From assembly GCA_022578605.1 (NCBI GenBank), contig MU394093.1, forward strand, positions 1 to 64,000: a DNA stretch of 64,000 nt, read 5' to 3'. This document shows, piece by piece, positions 22,168 to 33,699 of this stretch. The position numbers and the translations under genes are program-made. Position 1 is the first letter of the stretch; each line of letters begins with the position of its first letter. The notes beneath the pieces were generated by a model. It searched no databases, was not told the origin of the DNA, and saw only the letters and a list, made by a program, of their open reading frames with translations. Source of the stretch: Camillea tinctor. Its lineage: Eukaryota; Ascomycota; Sordariomycetes; Xylariales; Xylariaceae.

Positions 22168-24209
22168 ATGTCGAAGCACAGACTCGAGGAATCTGAGGCC
22201 GCGGAGATAGAAGCCACCGTCGCCCGGAAGAAGTCTAAGAAGGACAAGAAGGAAAAGAAAGAGAAGAAAGAGAAAAGGAAGGATCGCAAGGAGAAGGTCG
22301 AAGAGGCGGACGGAGAGCGCATAGAAGAGGCCCCTGCCCAAGAGCAAAGCGCCGATGATTCGACAACCCCCGCTGTAGAAGTAGAAGCAGACGAGGAGTC
22401 GGCTGCGAAGAAGATTAAGAAAGAGAAGAAAAAAGAGAAGAAAGAAAAGAAGAATAAGAATAAGAATAAGAAGGCCGAGGGAGAGAACGAAAGCGCAGAC
22501 ATAGACACAGGTGCCGGCGCTGAACTAGAGCGCAAGTCCAAGAAGGACAAGAAGGAGAAAAGGGAGAAGAAGCGCAAGCTCGATGACACCGAGACCAACG
22601 GGGCTACTAATGGTCATAGCAATGGTGTAGAGCACTCCTCCTCTACTACTGTGGCTATCGGGACATTGCAAGCTTACCAACAGGCTGCTAGCCTCACCTC
22701 CATTCCCGACACCGAGGTTGCAAGCTTTCTAAGCACACATCAGATCACCATTTCTGATCCCCTCTCCGACCATGGCCTCCGTCCCGTCATGCAGTTCTCA
22801 CATCTCCCTTCCTCTGCGCTCGTCTCCAAGAACCCATTTGGCTCGTTCAAGGCGCCCACGCCTATCCAGGCCGCGTCATGGCCCTTTGGTCTCTCCGGTC
22901 GCGATATCGTCGGAGTAGCAGAGACGGGGTCAGGAAAGACAATCGCTTTTGGCTTGCCTCTGATCACTTCTGTCCTTGGCATGATCAAAGCCGGGGCCAC
23001 CAGACGGATACGTGCTGTTGTGGTCTCGCCCACTCGCGAGTTGGCCATGCAGACCAACGAGCAACTGGCCAATCTCGGTGAGCTAGTCGGCCTCAAGACC
23101 GTATGCGTGTACGGTGGTGCATCTAAGGACGACCAGAGGGTGCTCCTGCGAAAGGCCGATGTTATCGTAGCCACACCTGGGCGTTTAAAGGATTTCCTGG
23201 ATGAAGGCTCGGTCAAACTGGATGGAGCGAAATTCGTAGTGCTGGACGAAGCGGACCGCATGCTGGATAAGGGATTCGAGGACGATATCAAGAGAATTAT
23301 CGGATGCACCCCGAGCAAGGACAACCGGCAAACCCTCATGTTCACAGCCACCTGGCCGCAGAGTGTGCAGGCTCTCGCATCTACGTTTATGAGGTCGCCT
23401 GTCAAGATCCAGATCGGAGGTAACGAGAGCGGTGATCTCCAAGCCAACTCGAGAATTGAGCAGCGTGTCGAGGTGGTCGACCCTAGATCCAAGGAGCAGA
23501 GATTGCTGCAACTTCTCAAAGCGCAGCCTAAGAATGAACGAGTCCTCGTCTTCTGCCTCTACAAAAAGGAGGCTACGCGCGTAGAAGGCTTCCTCCAGCA
23601 GCGAGGGATCAAAGTCGTCGGAATTCACGGTGATCTCAGACAGGAGCAGAGGACGCGCAGTCTCGAGGCATTCAAGACAGGGCAAACCCCTGTGCTAGTG
23701 GCAACGGATGTAGCTGCACGGGGTCTAGATATTCCTGAAGTCAAACTAGTGATCAACGTTACGGTAAGCGAGATATGATATTGATAATGTAGACTTGTTG
23801 TGAATTCCATTGCTAATATTTCGACTATTACAGTTCCCCTTAACTATAGAGGATTATGTGCACCGTATCGGCCGTACCGGGCGCGCCGGGAAGACTGGCC
23901 AGGCTATCACGCTATTCACCGAACACGACAAGCCTCATTCCGGCGAGTAAGTACACAATATTCTTTTCTCCTCTCCCTCGTTCTCCTCTATAAAGCCAAT
24001 GCAAGCTGCTGGGTGTTTTTTGAGTCCGTCTAACCTCTTTCCTCTAATTCAGGTTGATCAACATTCTCAAGGCAGCCGGACAGCCTGTGCCAGAGGATCT
24101 CATGAAGTTCGGCACTACGGTCAAGAAGAAGGCGCATAGCACCTACGGTGCCTTCTTCAAGGACGTCGACATGTCGCAGAAAGGGACCAAGATCAAATTC
24201 GATGATTGA
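22168..24209 (+). CDS. DBP3: DEAD-box RNA helicase DBP3
   Basis: Three exons, 22168-23763, 23834-23946 and 24053-24209, encode 621 residues. Residues 1-150 are very lysine/glutamate-rich (repeats of KKDKKEKK), as in yeast Dbp3, and serve nucleolar localisation. The helicase core then shows the Q motif (TPIQAASWP), AETGSGKT (I), PTRELAMQ (Ia), TPGRL (Ib), [12 protein letters not shown] (II), TATWP (III), [11 protein letters not shown] (IV), [13 protein letters not shown] (V) and [15 protein letters not shown] (VI). Both introns fall in the last quarter, the first just before the FPLTIEDY segment. DBP3 acts in ribosomal RNA processing (ITS1 cleavage at A3) during 60S maturation. Motif III reads TAT in place of SAT, which is normal for this subfamily. 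Confidence 0.93.
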
Positions 24210-24623
24210 GCTTGCTCAAGGCAATATGCCAACCGAGGGTTTTAAGAGATATTTGCATGGACTTGCCTTGTCTTTGCTTTGCCTTGTCCGTCTCATCTAG
24301 GCCAATTAGCAGCTGCTTCTAATCCTTGTTCGGCGAATCTTATATACTATCCCTACCTACCTACCTACCTACCTACTTACGACTACCGCGTATAGAGCGA
24401 TACGAGTCTAGGAGATATTGGCGTTCGGCGTAGGCACTATATATACGCATATATAGTTAGAAAGAGATTAGATCAAAGCACGATCATATAATGTCATGTT
24501 ATATCATGTCGAGATATATATATATATACTTCTGCGAATGTGTGTGTGAAAGGGGAAGGAGGAGGCATAATAAGTAGAAGGGAGACGGGGGCCAAATAAA
24601 AATAAGCAAATGCTTTAATAGAC
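24210..24623. other. Convergent 3' spacer DBP3/RFT1
   Basis: Holds the 3' ends of two converging genes, a CTAC tandem run at about 24352-24376 and a TA-rich run near 24515-24530. No gene seen. Confidence 0.6.
24352..24376. repeat. (CTAC)n microsatellite
   Basis: About six uninterrupted CTAC units in the 3' spacer after DBP3. Confidence 0.85.
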
Positions 24624-26483
24624 TTACATCAAAATAACATATGGCACGGCGCATGCCGCAACGGTGAAAAGATCTTTGAAGACGTGGGGGGAGACGCCGC
24701 CTACCTCGATGCCCGCCCGTGAGAGCATCGACCACAGCATAGCCGTGCCAAGGACGTAGAGCGGCAAACCCTTGGGCAAGACGGCCTCCCAGCCAAAACC
24801 CTCTCCGTCTCCCTTTCTACCCCTGTCCCCGCCGGCAGCGAAGTACCTCGATATAAAGACGCCGCTCCAGACAATGCGGCAGAGCATATTGACGGCATTG
24901 GCGTAGACCAGGCCAGCGGCGCCGAGACCAAAAACGCGCAGGGCGACGAAGCCGGCGGCACCGAAGACGCAGCTGAAAGCGCCCATCCAGAGGCTCTGGC
25001 GGCGGAGCTCGGGGCCGGCGGCGATGACGGAAGAGACGAAGGCCTCGGCGACGCCGTTGACGGCGAGCAGGGGCACGTAGAGGCAGCAGTAGCGGGCCAG
25101 GACGGCGCCGGCGCCGGTGGCGGACCAGCGGGCACCGGCGACGAGCTGGACGAGGAGGGGGGCGGCGAAGGGGCCGAGGGAGATGAGCGGGAGGCTGAGG
25201 AGGAGGTAGAAGCGCAGGAGGGATTGGAGGTCTGCTCTCGCGCGAGAGAGGGCGGATTGGGAAGGGGATGTGGAAGAAGAAGAGGAGGAGGAGAGGAGTT
25301 TGCTGAAGTAGTTTCGGCTGCTCTCCTCGACGGGCTGGAAGACGAGGCGGGCGAGGAGACCGCCGTAGTTGTTGGCGAGGGCGTAGACGCCCTGGGACGT
25401 GGGGTCTGCGAGGGCAGACATGAGGAAGGTGTCCCCCTGGGTAAGGAGGTGCTTGACGAAGGACTGGGACATGAGGCTCGAGGCGAGGTGGAGGGTTGGA
25501 CGGAAGAAGTAGCCTAGGACATACTCCCCGCCGGCGTCATCGTCGTTCTTCTTCTCGTCTATAGCCGTAGAAGTATCAAGAATAGCAGCTCGAGGGAAGA
25601 GAGAAAACCCCTCGGCGGCCGCGAGCCGGAATCCATAACCCGCATACACGGACAGCAGCCCCGTGCCGTACGCCAGCTGGCCCAGGGCAAAGGGCAAGAC
25701 GCCGAGCTCTAGACCCTGCCTCCAAGCCCAGCCCGCGGTTCCCAGGGTGACGAGGCAGCGCAGGAAGGTCGCTACCGACTCAGCGGCAGCACGGGGCCCG
25801 AAGCGCAGCCGATATTGGAGCACGACGAAGGCGGGCTCGGAGAGTAATTCGATCAGCGAGGCGGCGGCGTAGATGTACAACGCCGTGTCGAGGTACGGGG
25901 TCGTGGCGGCGGTGGCAGCGTCGACATAGCGAAGGTAGGCGGCGCCGAGGGCGGCAGAGGCGCCCAGGCCGAGAAGCAGGGATAGGTAGGCGAGGTTGAC
26001 GACGGTCTGGCTGTCTCGTGCATTTGCATTTCCGGTCGCTGTCCTGGTGCTGGTGGTGGAAGCAGAGGAGGGGGAGGGGGAGGGGGAGGGGGAAGAGGGA
26101 GACTGGTGACGCTGGATAGCGACGCGCAAGCTCTCGCGGGCGAAGAAGAGCACGGATAGGTAGTAGACCTCCAGCTGGGTGGAGACGCCGAGAAGCTGGG
26201 CGGTTAGGAAACGCAACAGGAGCTGGTTAGCCAGGAAGGTAAGGGCGCGGGAGGCGATCTGTAGGAGGATCAGGAGAGAGGCACCGCGAACGGCGGAGCC
26301 CGAGCCTGGTGTGGTTGCGGTTGTGGTTGTGGTTGTGGTTGTGGTTGTGGTCGTGGTCGTCTCATTGTTACCGCCCTTCCAATTGCTATTCTTATGTTTG
26401 TCATTGCTATCACCACTGCCATTGCCATTGTCATTATCGTCTGCTGTTGTCGCTGCTCCTTGGTCGAGCTTGGCCGGAGACAT
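24624..26483 (-). CDS. RFT1: RFT1, lipid-linked oligosaccharide translocation factor
   Basis: A single frame of 619 residues from the ATG at 26483. The N-terminus is hydrophilic, with N/D/G-rich sequence and a run of about 14 threonines (residues 42-55). Multiple membrane helices follow, starting at GASLLILLQIASRALTFLAN, the MOP-flippase signature of RFT1. Further family marks are LLGVSTQLEVYYLSVLFFARE and SFVKHLLTQGDTFLMSAL. RFT1 is an ER membrane protein needed for luminal Man5GlcNAc2-PP-dolichol supply in N-glycosylation; whether it is itself the flippase is disputed. Low-complexity PSPSPS lies in the first large loop. The stop codon overlaps a good splice donor (GATGTAAGT), so a short extra 3' exon cannot be excluded. 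I saw no convincing downstream coding exon. Confidence 0.9.
   Translation of the reverse strand: MSPAKLDQGAATTADDNDNGNGSGDSNDKHKNSNWKGGNNETTTTTTTTTTTTTTATTPGSGSAVRGASLLILLQIASRALTFLANQLLLRFLTAQLLGVSTQLEVYYLSVLFFARESLRVAIQRHQSPSSPSPSPSPSSASTTSTRTATGNANARDSQTVVNLAYLSLLLGLGASAALGAAYLRYVDAATAATTPYLDTALYIYAAASLIELLSEPAFVVLQYRLRFGPRAAAESVATFLRCLVTLGTAGWAWRQGLELGVLPFALGQLAYGTGLLSVYAGYGFRLAAAEGFSLFPRAAILDTSTAIDEKKNDDDAGGEYVLGYFFRPTLHLASSLMSQSFVKHLLTQGDTFLMSALADPTSQGVYALANNYGGLLARLVFQPVEESSRNYFSKLLSSSSSSSTSPSQSALSRARADLQSLLRFYLLLSLPLISLGPFAAPLLVQLVAGARWSATGAGAVLARYCCLYVPLLAVNGVAEAFVSSVIAAGPELRRQSLWMGAFSCVFGAAGFVALRVFGLGAAGLVYANAVNMLCRIVWSGVFISRYFAAGGDRGRKGDGEGFGWEAVLPKGLPLYVLGTAMLWSMLSRAGIEVGGVSPHVFKDLFTVAACAVPYVILM
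26066..26092. repeat. (GGGGGA)n run inside RFT1
   Basis: G-rich hexamer repeat on the plus strand, encoding the alternating Ser-Pro loop of RFT1 on the minus strand. Confidence 0.75.
26308..26370. repeat. (GTGGTT)n microsatellite encoding poly-Thr
   Basis: About eight hexamer-like units in the 5' part of RFT1. On the minus strand they encode the polythreonine tract. In-frame length variation is expected here. Confidence 0.85.
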
Positions 26484-29400
26484 ATGGGGCAATGGATGGA
26501 TTAGACGGGTAGATGGTGGTTAGGTTGTGTGGGTGTAGATGTGGATGTAATCCGTAGGTGTAAGCCCGGTCGTGCTTTAGGCTAGGTAGGTTAGGTACGT
26601 CAAGTGTTGTTGTTGGTTGCTATGGTAAGCTACTAACCTAGGTACCTAGGTTAGGTACTATGTAGATAGGTACAATAGTAGTAGAGTACTTTGGTTGGTG
26701 TCACATAGACCCAGAATAGCGGTAACTTCCAAGTTATCTTGCAGCCCAGATTCGACTTTCCTTCTCCCCGGGCCCCCACTCATGTTTTTTTTTCTCTTCC
26801 CCCACGTTAGGTAAGTCGGTACCTCTGTAAAGACCCCATTCTTTTCTCCAACGGGGTCAAATGCGACATTGTCCAAACAACTGCACATTTTAACTTTCCT
26901 TCGGTATACAATTTGCATTAGTCTTTAAGTTAGCTTCTTACAACATCAATATTACTGATATTTATATCCTCCTAGATTAACATATACCTCATCCGACAAG
27001 AATTGAAATAGTACGGTAAATGGGAGAAAGAAGGAAAGAAAAAACCAACTTGCTCACAACAACACAAAAGCGATATATAATGTACGGAGTATATACGTAC
27101 CAGCGCTAATACATACATAAACTAACCTAGTGTAGTTGAGAGGCGCGATAGCTTCACATTCGCACTTATTAAGGCACAACAGTAGTACTTATCTACACTA
27201 CCTACCTACACTAACCAGACCGCCCGCACATGCCCGACCAGAGAAATTGTCAATCTGGGGAGGACTAAGCGAGTCAAGTCTCCACCATTAATACGGTCTA
27301 AGAAGATCGAGAACCTGCTTGCACGTGGAAATCATTAACCTACCCAAGATTATTACACTAGGTAGGGAGAGAAAGATCATCATTCAGACAGAGGAACAAC
27401 CTCAAGAGAGATAGGTAGGTAAGGGAGATCATATGTACACCAGGTTACGTGTATCTGTGAGATCGAGATGCATCTCGTTGTATACTCTATTACTTACCTA
27501 GAGACCTATTTAACACGCGGATAGTTGTATACATGTATTCGGATCCAATACATTAATTTTCCCAAACCTTACATGTGCCCAAAGCACAACCAAGCAAGGA
27601 AGTGAAGCAAGAAGCATAAGCAAGTCCCCACCCCTGAACGAGGTGGCTGAGGTTTGTCTAGGTAGTTGTAGGTGGTCTCCTTGTGATCCTGACTCCTCCC
27701 TTATACATACTCACACTTTTTGACTTCTGGCGTGCTTCATCACAGTATGTACTAAAATACCGACTAAATCATCAATTGCGCTACTTAACACCAGACCTCT
27801 CTCCATCCTCACGTCCGGGGTCGGCGCTTGACTTGACTTGACTTATCTAACGAAGGGGGCAAGGGTAAAACAAAATATCTTAGTGTAGTTAGATTATGAA
27901 GATTTCCCACACTCACTCATAAACACCACAAAGTTAAACCCCACACACCAATTCTCCAGGAAAATCTGTGGACTGTGGGGATTTGACAGGTATTTCAAAT
28001 ACAGATACTGGCTATAACAACCTCTGTTATGCTATTAAACCTCGGGGTAGTAACCCCATCACCATCATGTAATAATACTACTCTACACTCCACACTATAC
28101 CTGACCTATGTAAATACCAGGTGTATGAAACAGTAACATTCACCTACATACAAAACTGTCTTGAAGAATTTGCCTCTTGAATATCTTCTTGTTTTTTTTT
28201 TTTTTTTTGAAACAACGATAGTACAAATACCTACCTAAACCTACATCATCCTGCATAGAGAATATTCCATTACATCCCAAATGCCCGAGTTATCCGAGCT
28301 CTTCACCCCTTCACCAATCACCTATACTCGCTAAAAAGAAAACTAAACATTCACTTGATTTTTTTTTCTTTCCCTCCTTTTCTCTTCAGTCTTCTTCTTC
28401 TTCTTTTGCCTCCTCGTCTCAGTTCACCGTCATCCGTTTTCATACTCTTCTCCGGCCGTGACCGCTGACCGAGGCTCACACTACCCCGTAGGCTAGTATT
28501 AGTTTATGGGGAGCAAGAGGAAAATAAACAGAAAGAAAGGGAAAACGGAAGAGAGAGAAGTAACTTGCTAGGTCACGAGGATAACTAAGTCCCACATGTG
28601 TTAGTGTTTTGTTGTCTGGCTTCCCCAGAACTTCTTCTTGCCCGCAATTTCAAACAAGTCAAAAAGGACGGCTCCAGACTTAGAATTCCTAATTATACTC
28701 CTTCTACCAGCATTGCAATCGGCCCGTCCGTGAAGTCCTGCTTTTCCCCTCTACATCAAATCGGCCCGGCCGTGAACGCTGCTACATCCTCCTACCCAAT
28801 TTTGGATTCTTCTCCTCCCTCCCCCCTCGCCGGTGCACGTAGCGGCGATCGTCGTGCGCCCGCTTACCCAATGATAGCTAGCTACCCCGGCTTACATCGT
28901 TTTACATCTCACCATATACCTGGGTCAGTTGATTCGTGACGGGAAGGCCTAGATTGCGTGTACTGTACATGCGATCCCCTTTCTTCTCCTCCCCCAGGTC
29001 CTTTTTGCCTGGGGACTGGGGACTGGGGACTGGGGACTGGGGACTGGGGACTGGGGACTGGGGACTGGGGACTGGGGACTGGGGACTGGGGACTGGGGCG
29101 AAGAAGTTTATTTCACTTCCCTGCCTGTCCCTGACCCCTTCCTAGGCTGTAGTATTTTGACCAGGGGAGGTAGGATGCCGTCGGCTTTGCTACATCGTAT
29201 CATATGTAAGTATCTTGCCAAGCCTTTCGTCGAGCTTGGGTTGAGTGAGCTATAAATGTACGTAAGGGCAAAGTAGACGCGTAGATATATTCTCATATAT
29301 AAGAAGAAGCCTCTCTCACCTCGACATGGGAAGAACTCCTTGATCGACATATTCCATTGCCTTGTGTAAATCAATATAAATATCATAGAAATTCTTCATC

Positions 29401-29491
29401 ACGTCAGCTCTATTACCTATCTTACAACGCAGCTTTCCTACTTTTACACCTAAACCAATATCTTTCGAAACCACACGCGCGCCCTTTTAAG
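26484..29491. other. 3-kb gene-free region with G-rich minisatellite
   Basis: No conserved frame on either strand in about 3 kb. Contents are two abutting ACCTAGGT octamers at 26636-26651, a T18 run at about 28191, CT-rich stretches at about 28360-28420, and a (GGGGACT)12 array at 29011. The last 500 bp is presumably the transporter promoter. An open frame at 28598-28939 has no conserved features. Confidence 0.6.
29011..29098. repeat. (GGGGACT)12 minisatellite, G-quadruplex-prone
   Basis: Twelve perfect GGGGACT units (29011-29094) plus a terminal GGGG, so 13 G4 runs each separated by ACT. No mismatch interrupts the array. It ends 394 bp before the sugar-transporter ATG. Four-G runs with three-base loops are an ideal G-quadruplex pattern. 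The unit is not the fungal telomere repeat. Confidence 0.95.
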
Positions 29492-31280
29492 ATGGGATTG
29501 TTAGCAATTCCCAAGCCCGAGCAGGATGCCGGGAAGGCCTGGCCGGCCATCGTCATTGGCTTGTTTGTAGCCTTTGGAGGAGTGTTGTTCGGGTTCGTTA
29601 GCCTATCCGACGGTGATGGTATTGCTCTGTAAGCGGCGGTGGTACTAACCCATGGACTTAGTTACGATACGGGAACCATCAGCGGCATTCTTGCTATGGA
29701 ATACTGGCAAGCTCTCTTTTCGACGGGCTACGTAAACAGCTCAGGCCATCCCGACGTGTCTCCCTCACAATCCTCCGCTATCGTCTCCATATTATCGGCT
29801 GGTACTTTCTTCGGTGCCTTGGCCTCGCCCCTTTTTGCCGACAACATCGGACGTCGCATGGCCCTGATCGCCTCCTCGTTCGTTTTCATCTTAGGTGTTA
29901 TCCTACAGACTGCTGCTGTGGCTCTACCCCTATTCCTAGCTGGCCGATTCTTCGCTGGTCTCGGTGTCGGTCTGATCTCTGCTCTGAGTATGCATTATCG
30001 GTCTCATAAAAGCCATATATATATCATTAACACAATTGATAGTTCCCCTATATCAAAGTGAAACAGCTCCGAAATGGATTCGCGGCGCCATCGTCGGTGC
30101 CTACCAATGGGCTATCACTATCGGCCTACTCCTCGCCGCCGTCGTAGACTACGCAACCCAGTACCGCCAGGACACGGGCTCTTACCGAATCCCCATTGCC
30201 GTTCAGTTCGCCTGGGCTATTATCCTAATCGCCGGCATGCTGATCCTTCCCGAGACTCCTCGCTTCCTCATCCGCAAGGGCAACTATGCGCGCGCGGCCG
30301 ACGCCCTAGGACGGCTCCGGCGGATCGCGGCCGATCACCCCGCCGTCCAGTCCGAGCTTCATGAGATCCAGGCCAACCACGAGTTTGAGATGACCATCAG
30401 CAAGGCTAGCTACCTCGACTGCTTCCGCGGCCCTATGCTAAAGCGCCAGCTTACCGGTATGGGCCTGCAGGCGTTGCAGCAGCTGACCGGCATCAACTTC
30501 ATCTTCTACTACGGAACCCAGTACTTCAAGAACTCTGGTATCCAGGACTCGTTCACGATCCAGGTCATCACGTCCGTTATCAACGTCGTTTCCACACTGC
30601 CTGGCCTGTACGCTGTCGATAAGTTCGGTCGTCGTCCTCTGCTCCTCTGGGGCGCGGTCGGCATGTGTGTCAGCCAGTTTATAGTGGCCATGCTCGGCAC
30701 CCTCACCACGGGACAGGATTCCCTGGGCAACGCGATTGTTTACAACGTAGCTGCCCAGAAAGCCGGTATCGCCTTTGTCTGCATCTACATCTTCTTCTTC
30801 GCCTCAACGTGGGGACCCTTGGCTTGGGTTGTCACTGGCGAGATATACCCGTTGAAGACCCGTGCTAAGAGCTTGAGCATGACGACTGCCACCAACGTGA
30901 GTACCAATTCTTTTCCCTCTCTGGTTCTTGGAACTTCTTTAGGAAAATACTAATCATTTCTCTAGTGGTTGCTCAACTGGGCCATCGCCTATGCGACCCC
31001 CTACCTCGTGAACTACGGCGAGGGGTACGCGAACCTGCAATCTAAGATTTTCTTCGTCTGGTTCGGATGCTGTTTTATCTGCATCGCGTTCGTCTACTTC
31101 TTCATCTATGAGACTAAGGGGTGGACGCTTGAGGAGGTCGACGAGCTCTATACCGAGGTGTCGAGCGCGCGCAAGAGCGTCAACTGGACACCCAAGACCA
31201 CTTTTACCGAACGCCAAGGTGGTGTCGTCGGTGCTGAGAAGGCTGAGGAAGAGGGTACTGCACAGCACTCCGATGTATAA
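29492..31280 (+). CDS. MFS hexose-type sugar transporter
   Basis: Four exons, 29492-29592, 29662-29987, 30043-30896 and 30966-31280, encode 531 residues. Joining restores the sugar-porter signatures. The first junction gives FG|YDTGTISG at the end of helix 1. DNIGRRM follows helix 2, then PLYQSETAPKW, PETPRFLIRKG in the central loop, QQLTGINFIFYYG in helix 7, DKFGRRPLLLWG, and YETKGWTLEEVDELY after helix 12. These are the marks of the yeast HXT/fungal monosaccharide porter family (proton- or facilitator-type). It should sit in the plasma membrane. Substrate cannot be read from sequence; a hexose is most likely. The acidic tail (EKAEEEGTAQHSDV) is short. The G-rich minisatellite in its promoter is the notable feature. 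No metabolic partner genes are adjacent. Confidence 0.9.
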
Positions 31281-32147
31281 AAAACAATGCGCACAGGCTG
31301 AGTTCGAGCTTTGATACCCATCCCCCTTAGCATGAGGAAGAAAAGAGGCTGGTATTGGTAGCGTGGAAGAAAGAAAAGGTTCGGTTGACCCGCCTAATTT
31401 AATAACAGCAGCTAGGAAGACTTATACCATCTAACCTTCCTGGGTATATATATGGTACATAGATATTGGTTGATGAATAATGAATTATCTGATGTTAAGA
31501 GTCAAATTGCACCTATATTATAAGTTCCTCGTGAGCTACCTGTGTTATACGGCCAATAACTAAAGGAAATAATACGGACATATCATAAGCAGTGCCCCTT
31601 GTTTCCGGTCGTTGTCTTTTACCACATAGTAATTTCACATTATAAGACAACATTCCCATCATATAACCTTGTCTAGGTTTACCGAAGTCTCCAAAATCAC
31701 ATCCTTTTTGTCTGAGTATCTGAAAATAACTTCTTCATGCACCTGTCTTGCGCTAGAGTCACCTATGGTTGCCCAGGTTATTCTATTCTCGACGAGTTTT
31801 ATAAGTCTTTAGACTCGCATTCGCATCCGGCTGTTCAGCAGGTTCCATTATAGATCTACAAGCTTCAGCCGCATTTCCCAGGTATCTTTCTGGATATACC
31901 ATAATTAGCACGTTTCAGACTGGAAATAAGAGGACGGGAGAAACCGTCATGAAAGCTTGTTCTATTTTTTCTCTGGATTACGTATTTATGTGCCTATAAC
32001 TACCTCCCTAGAGTATGACCGGATAGAATATTTAGAGACAACTGCGTCCCATCATTAAGCTTTGATCTATTTCCCACTTACCTCCAAACTTACAAGTCCC
32101 CGAAAGGAAAGCAAATCACATAACAGTCGCCTACTTATAGTCAAAAA
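31281..32147. other. Intergenic spacer, nothing recognised
   Basis: AT-rich spacer between two plus-strand genes. No repeat or conserved frame noticed. Confidence 0.6.
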
Positions 32148-33699
32148 ATGCTGAATCGTCGTGGACCTATCTCTAAGCTTGTGGGTGGGGTACGTACCTG
32201 ATTTCAGCTCACAGGATACAACAATGCCCATAATAGAGGACCTTCCGGCTAACTCTTAGTCTCTTAAAGGCAATTGGCTTGACCCAAGAGTACCGAGCCG
32301 ACCGCAAGGAAAAGAAGGCCGCCACCGAAGAGGCGAAAGTTCAGGCTGAAGCTGTTGATGGGCCGTCCACTTCATCATCTCACGGCGAGGATCATGGTGA
32401 TCTCATTGATGATGAAGACTGGGCGCTAGCCCTCGACGAAGCTCAGCAAACGGAGACAGTTCTTTCCAGTGACCTTCAGCAGCAGCAGGATGAGAAGATC
32501 AACATAGACCAGTTCCTAGAACAGTTCATCGCTCGCCATCCCCCGCCTCCGAGCCTTCAACCAACCGGCCATCTCCCTATGCCCGTGATCTTGCCGCAGA
32601 GACGGCCAGAGTCACGTCATCGGGGCTTCGTACGGGCCTACGCACCTGTACTTGGCGAATGCGGCATAGACCAGGCGACGTGGTTAGAGTTCCTCGACGG
32701 CTTCGAGAAAAGCATCGACGGGAACTCGTGGTTCCACGTGCTCAACACAGCCGTAGCCATCGGAGGACACATTAATGCCGCGCTGGGAGGAGTAAGCGTA
32801 TGTTAACACATCTATATATATTTCTATCTCTCTACGTACCTATTTACATGATCCCCTTCCCCCTCTCCCTTTTGTTTCCGTCACCTCTCTCAATGCTTCT
32901 CCTTTTTAGAAGCGAGCTGATAGGCATTTCTCCTATATAGTTAATGGCCTTCGTCACATTCACAACCGTGCACTTGTCCCTTGAGACCGGGCGACGAGCC
33001 TACATCCATTACCAGCAGAACCAGTACCTGGACTGCCTGAATGCACAGTTCTTCCAGCCGCGGGGTCTCTATTGCCTTGTGATCAAGTACAAGCCCTCAA
33101 GCGAAGAACTCATCGAGGACGTCAATCTGCGCGACCACACGACCCGCGCTGTAATGCAGCGCGACGGCCAGGGCAAGTGGAAGAATCTCGTCGCCGCATC
33201 CGCCGCGACGACCACGAACGAGGCCGAGATCCCCCTGCCCGCGCCCCTCGTTTTCCCGGCGCTGGATGGCCTAGACGATAGCGCGAAAGACGGCGCCGTA
33301 GCGCGCTTCGGCGGCTTCCTCGCCGACTACTACGATCGCCAGGCGGGAGCACGATTCGAGGCGCAGAACGCGGGGTCGCGGATCCCCGCCGTTCCGCGGA
33401 AGGAGTTCGCGTCGCGTTACAGCGACCCGAACCACCCAGCCAGCACGGGGGGCATTGTCGCGGTGGCGACGGGCGGGAAGTATAACCCCGTGGGCCCGAT
33501 AGGCAGGATGCAGCAGCGGTGGGCACAGCGGCGGGGAAAGGGGGAAGACGAGGTGGGACTGAGGCAGCGGAGGGAGAAGAAGGGGCCGCTGAAGAAGGTG
33601 CTGAAGCAAGATGCTCTATATTTGATGGTAGTGAATATGCCGTCGAGAGAGGAGATGGAGAGGGCGCGTGCCGAATTGGAGCGTGTTGGGATAGAATAA
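32148..33699 (+). CDS. Fungal protein of unknown function, hydrophobic central segment
   Basis: Three exons, 32148-32189, 32270-32791 and 32941-33699, encode 440 residues. The short first exon (MLNRRGPISKLVGG) joins in phase 0 to AIGLTQEYRADRKEKK, and a GGCTAAC branch site precedes the acceptor. The second junction (ALGG|LMAFVTF) completes a hydrophobic stretch at about residues 173-200 that may be one or two membrane helices. Conserved-looking blocks are RGFVRAYAPVLGECGID, WLEFLDGFEKS and QFFQPRGLYCLVIKYKP. I recognise this as the kind of uncharacterised protein common in Pezizomycotina genomes, without a known biochemical role. The C-terminal third is basic with a QRRGKGED-type linker. It has no adjacent functional partner. 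The exon-1 start is inferred; the rest is firm. Confidence 0.75.

Noticed and set aside
24499..24640. Extra 3' exon of RFT1 after the GTAAGT at the stop codon
   Set aside because: An acceptor exists near 24533, but the joined frame adds only a few TA-encoded residues before a stop; not convincing.
28598..28939. 113-residue plus-strand open frame before the minisatellite
   Set aside because: No domain, signal or conserved motif, low-complexity composition, and no partner exon; likely chance.
28936..29145. Open frame encoding repeated Gly-Asp-Trp/Gly-Leu-Gly-Thr across the minisatellite
   Set aside because: The pattern is just the 7-bp repeat read in three registers; there is no protein-like start or end.
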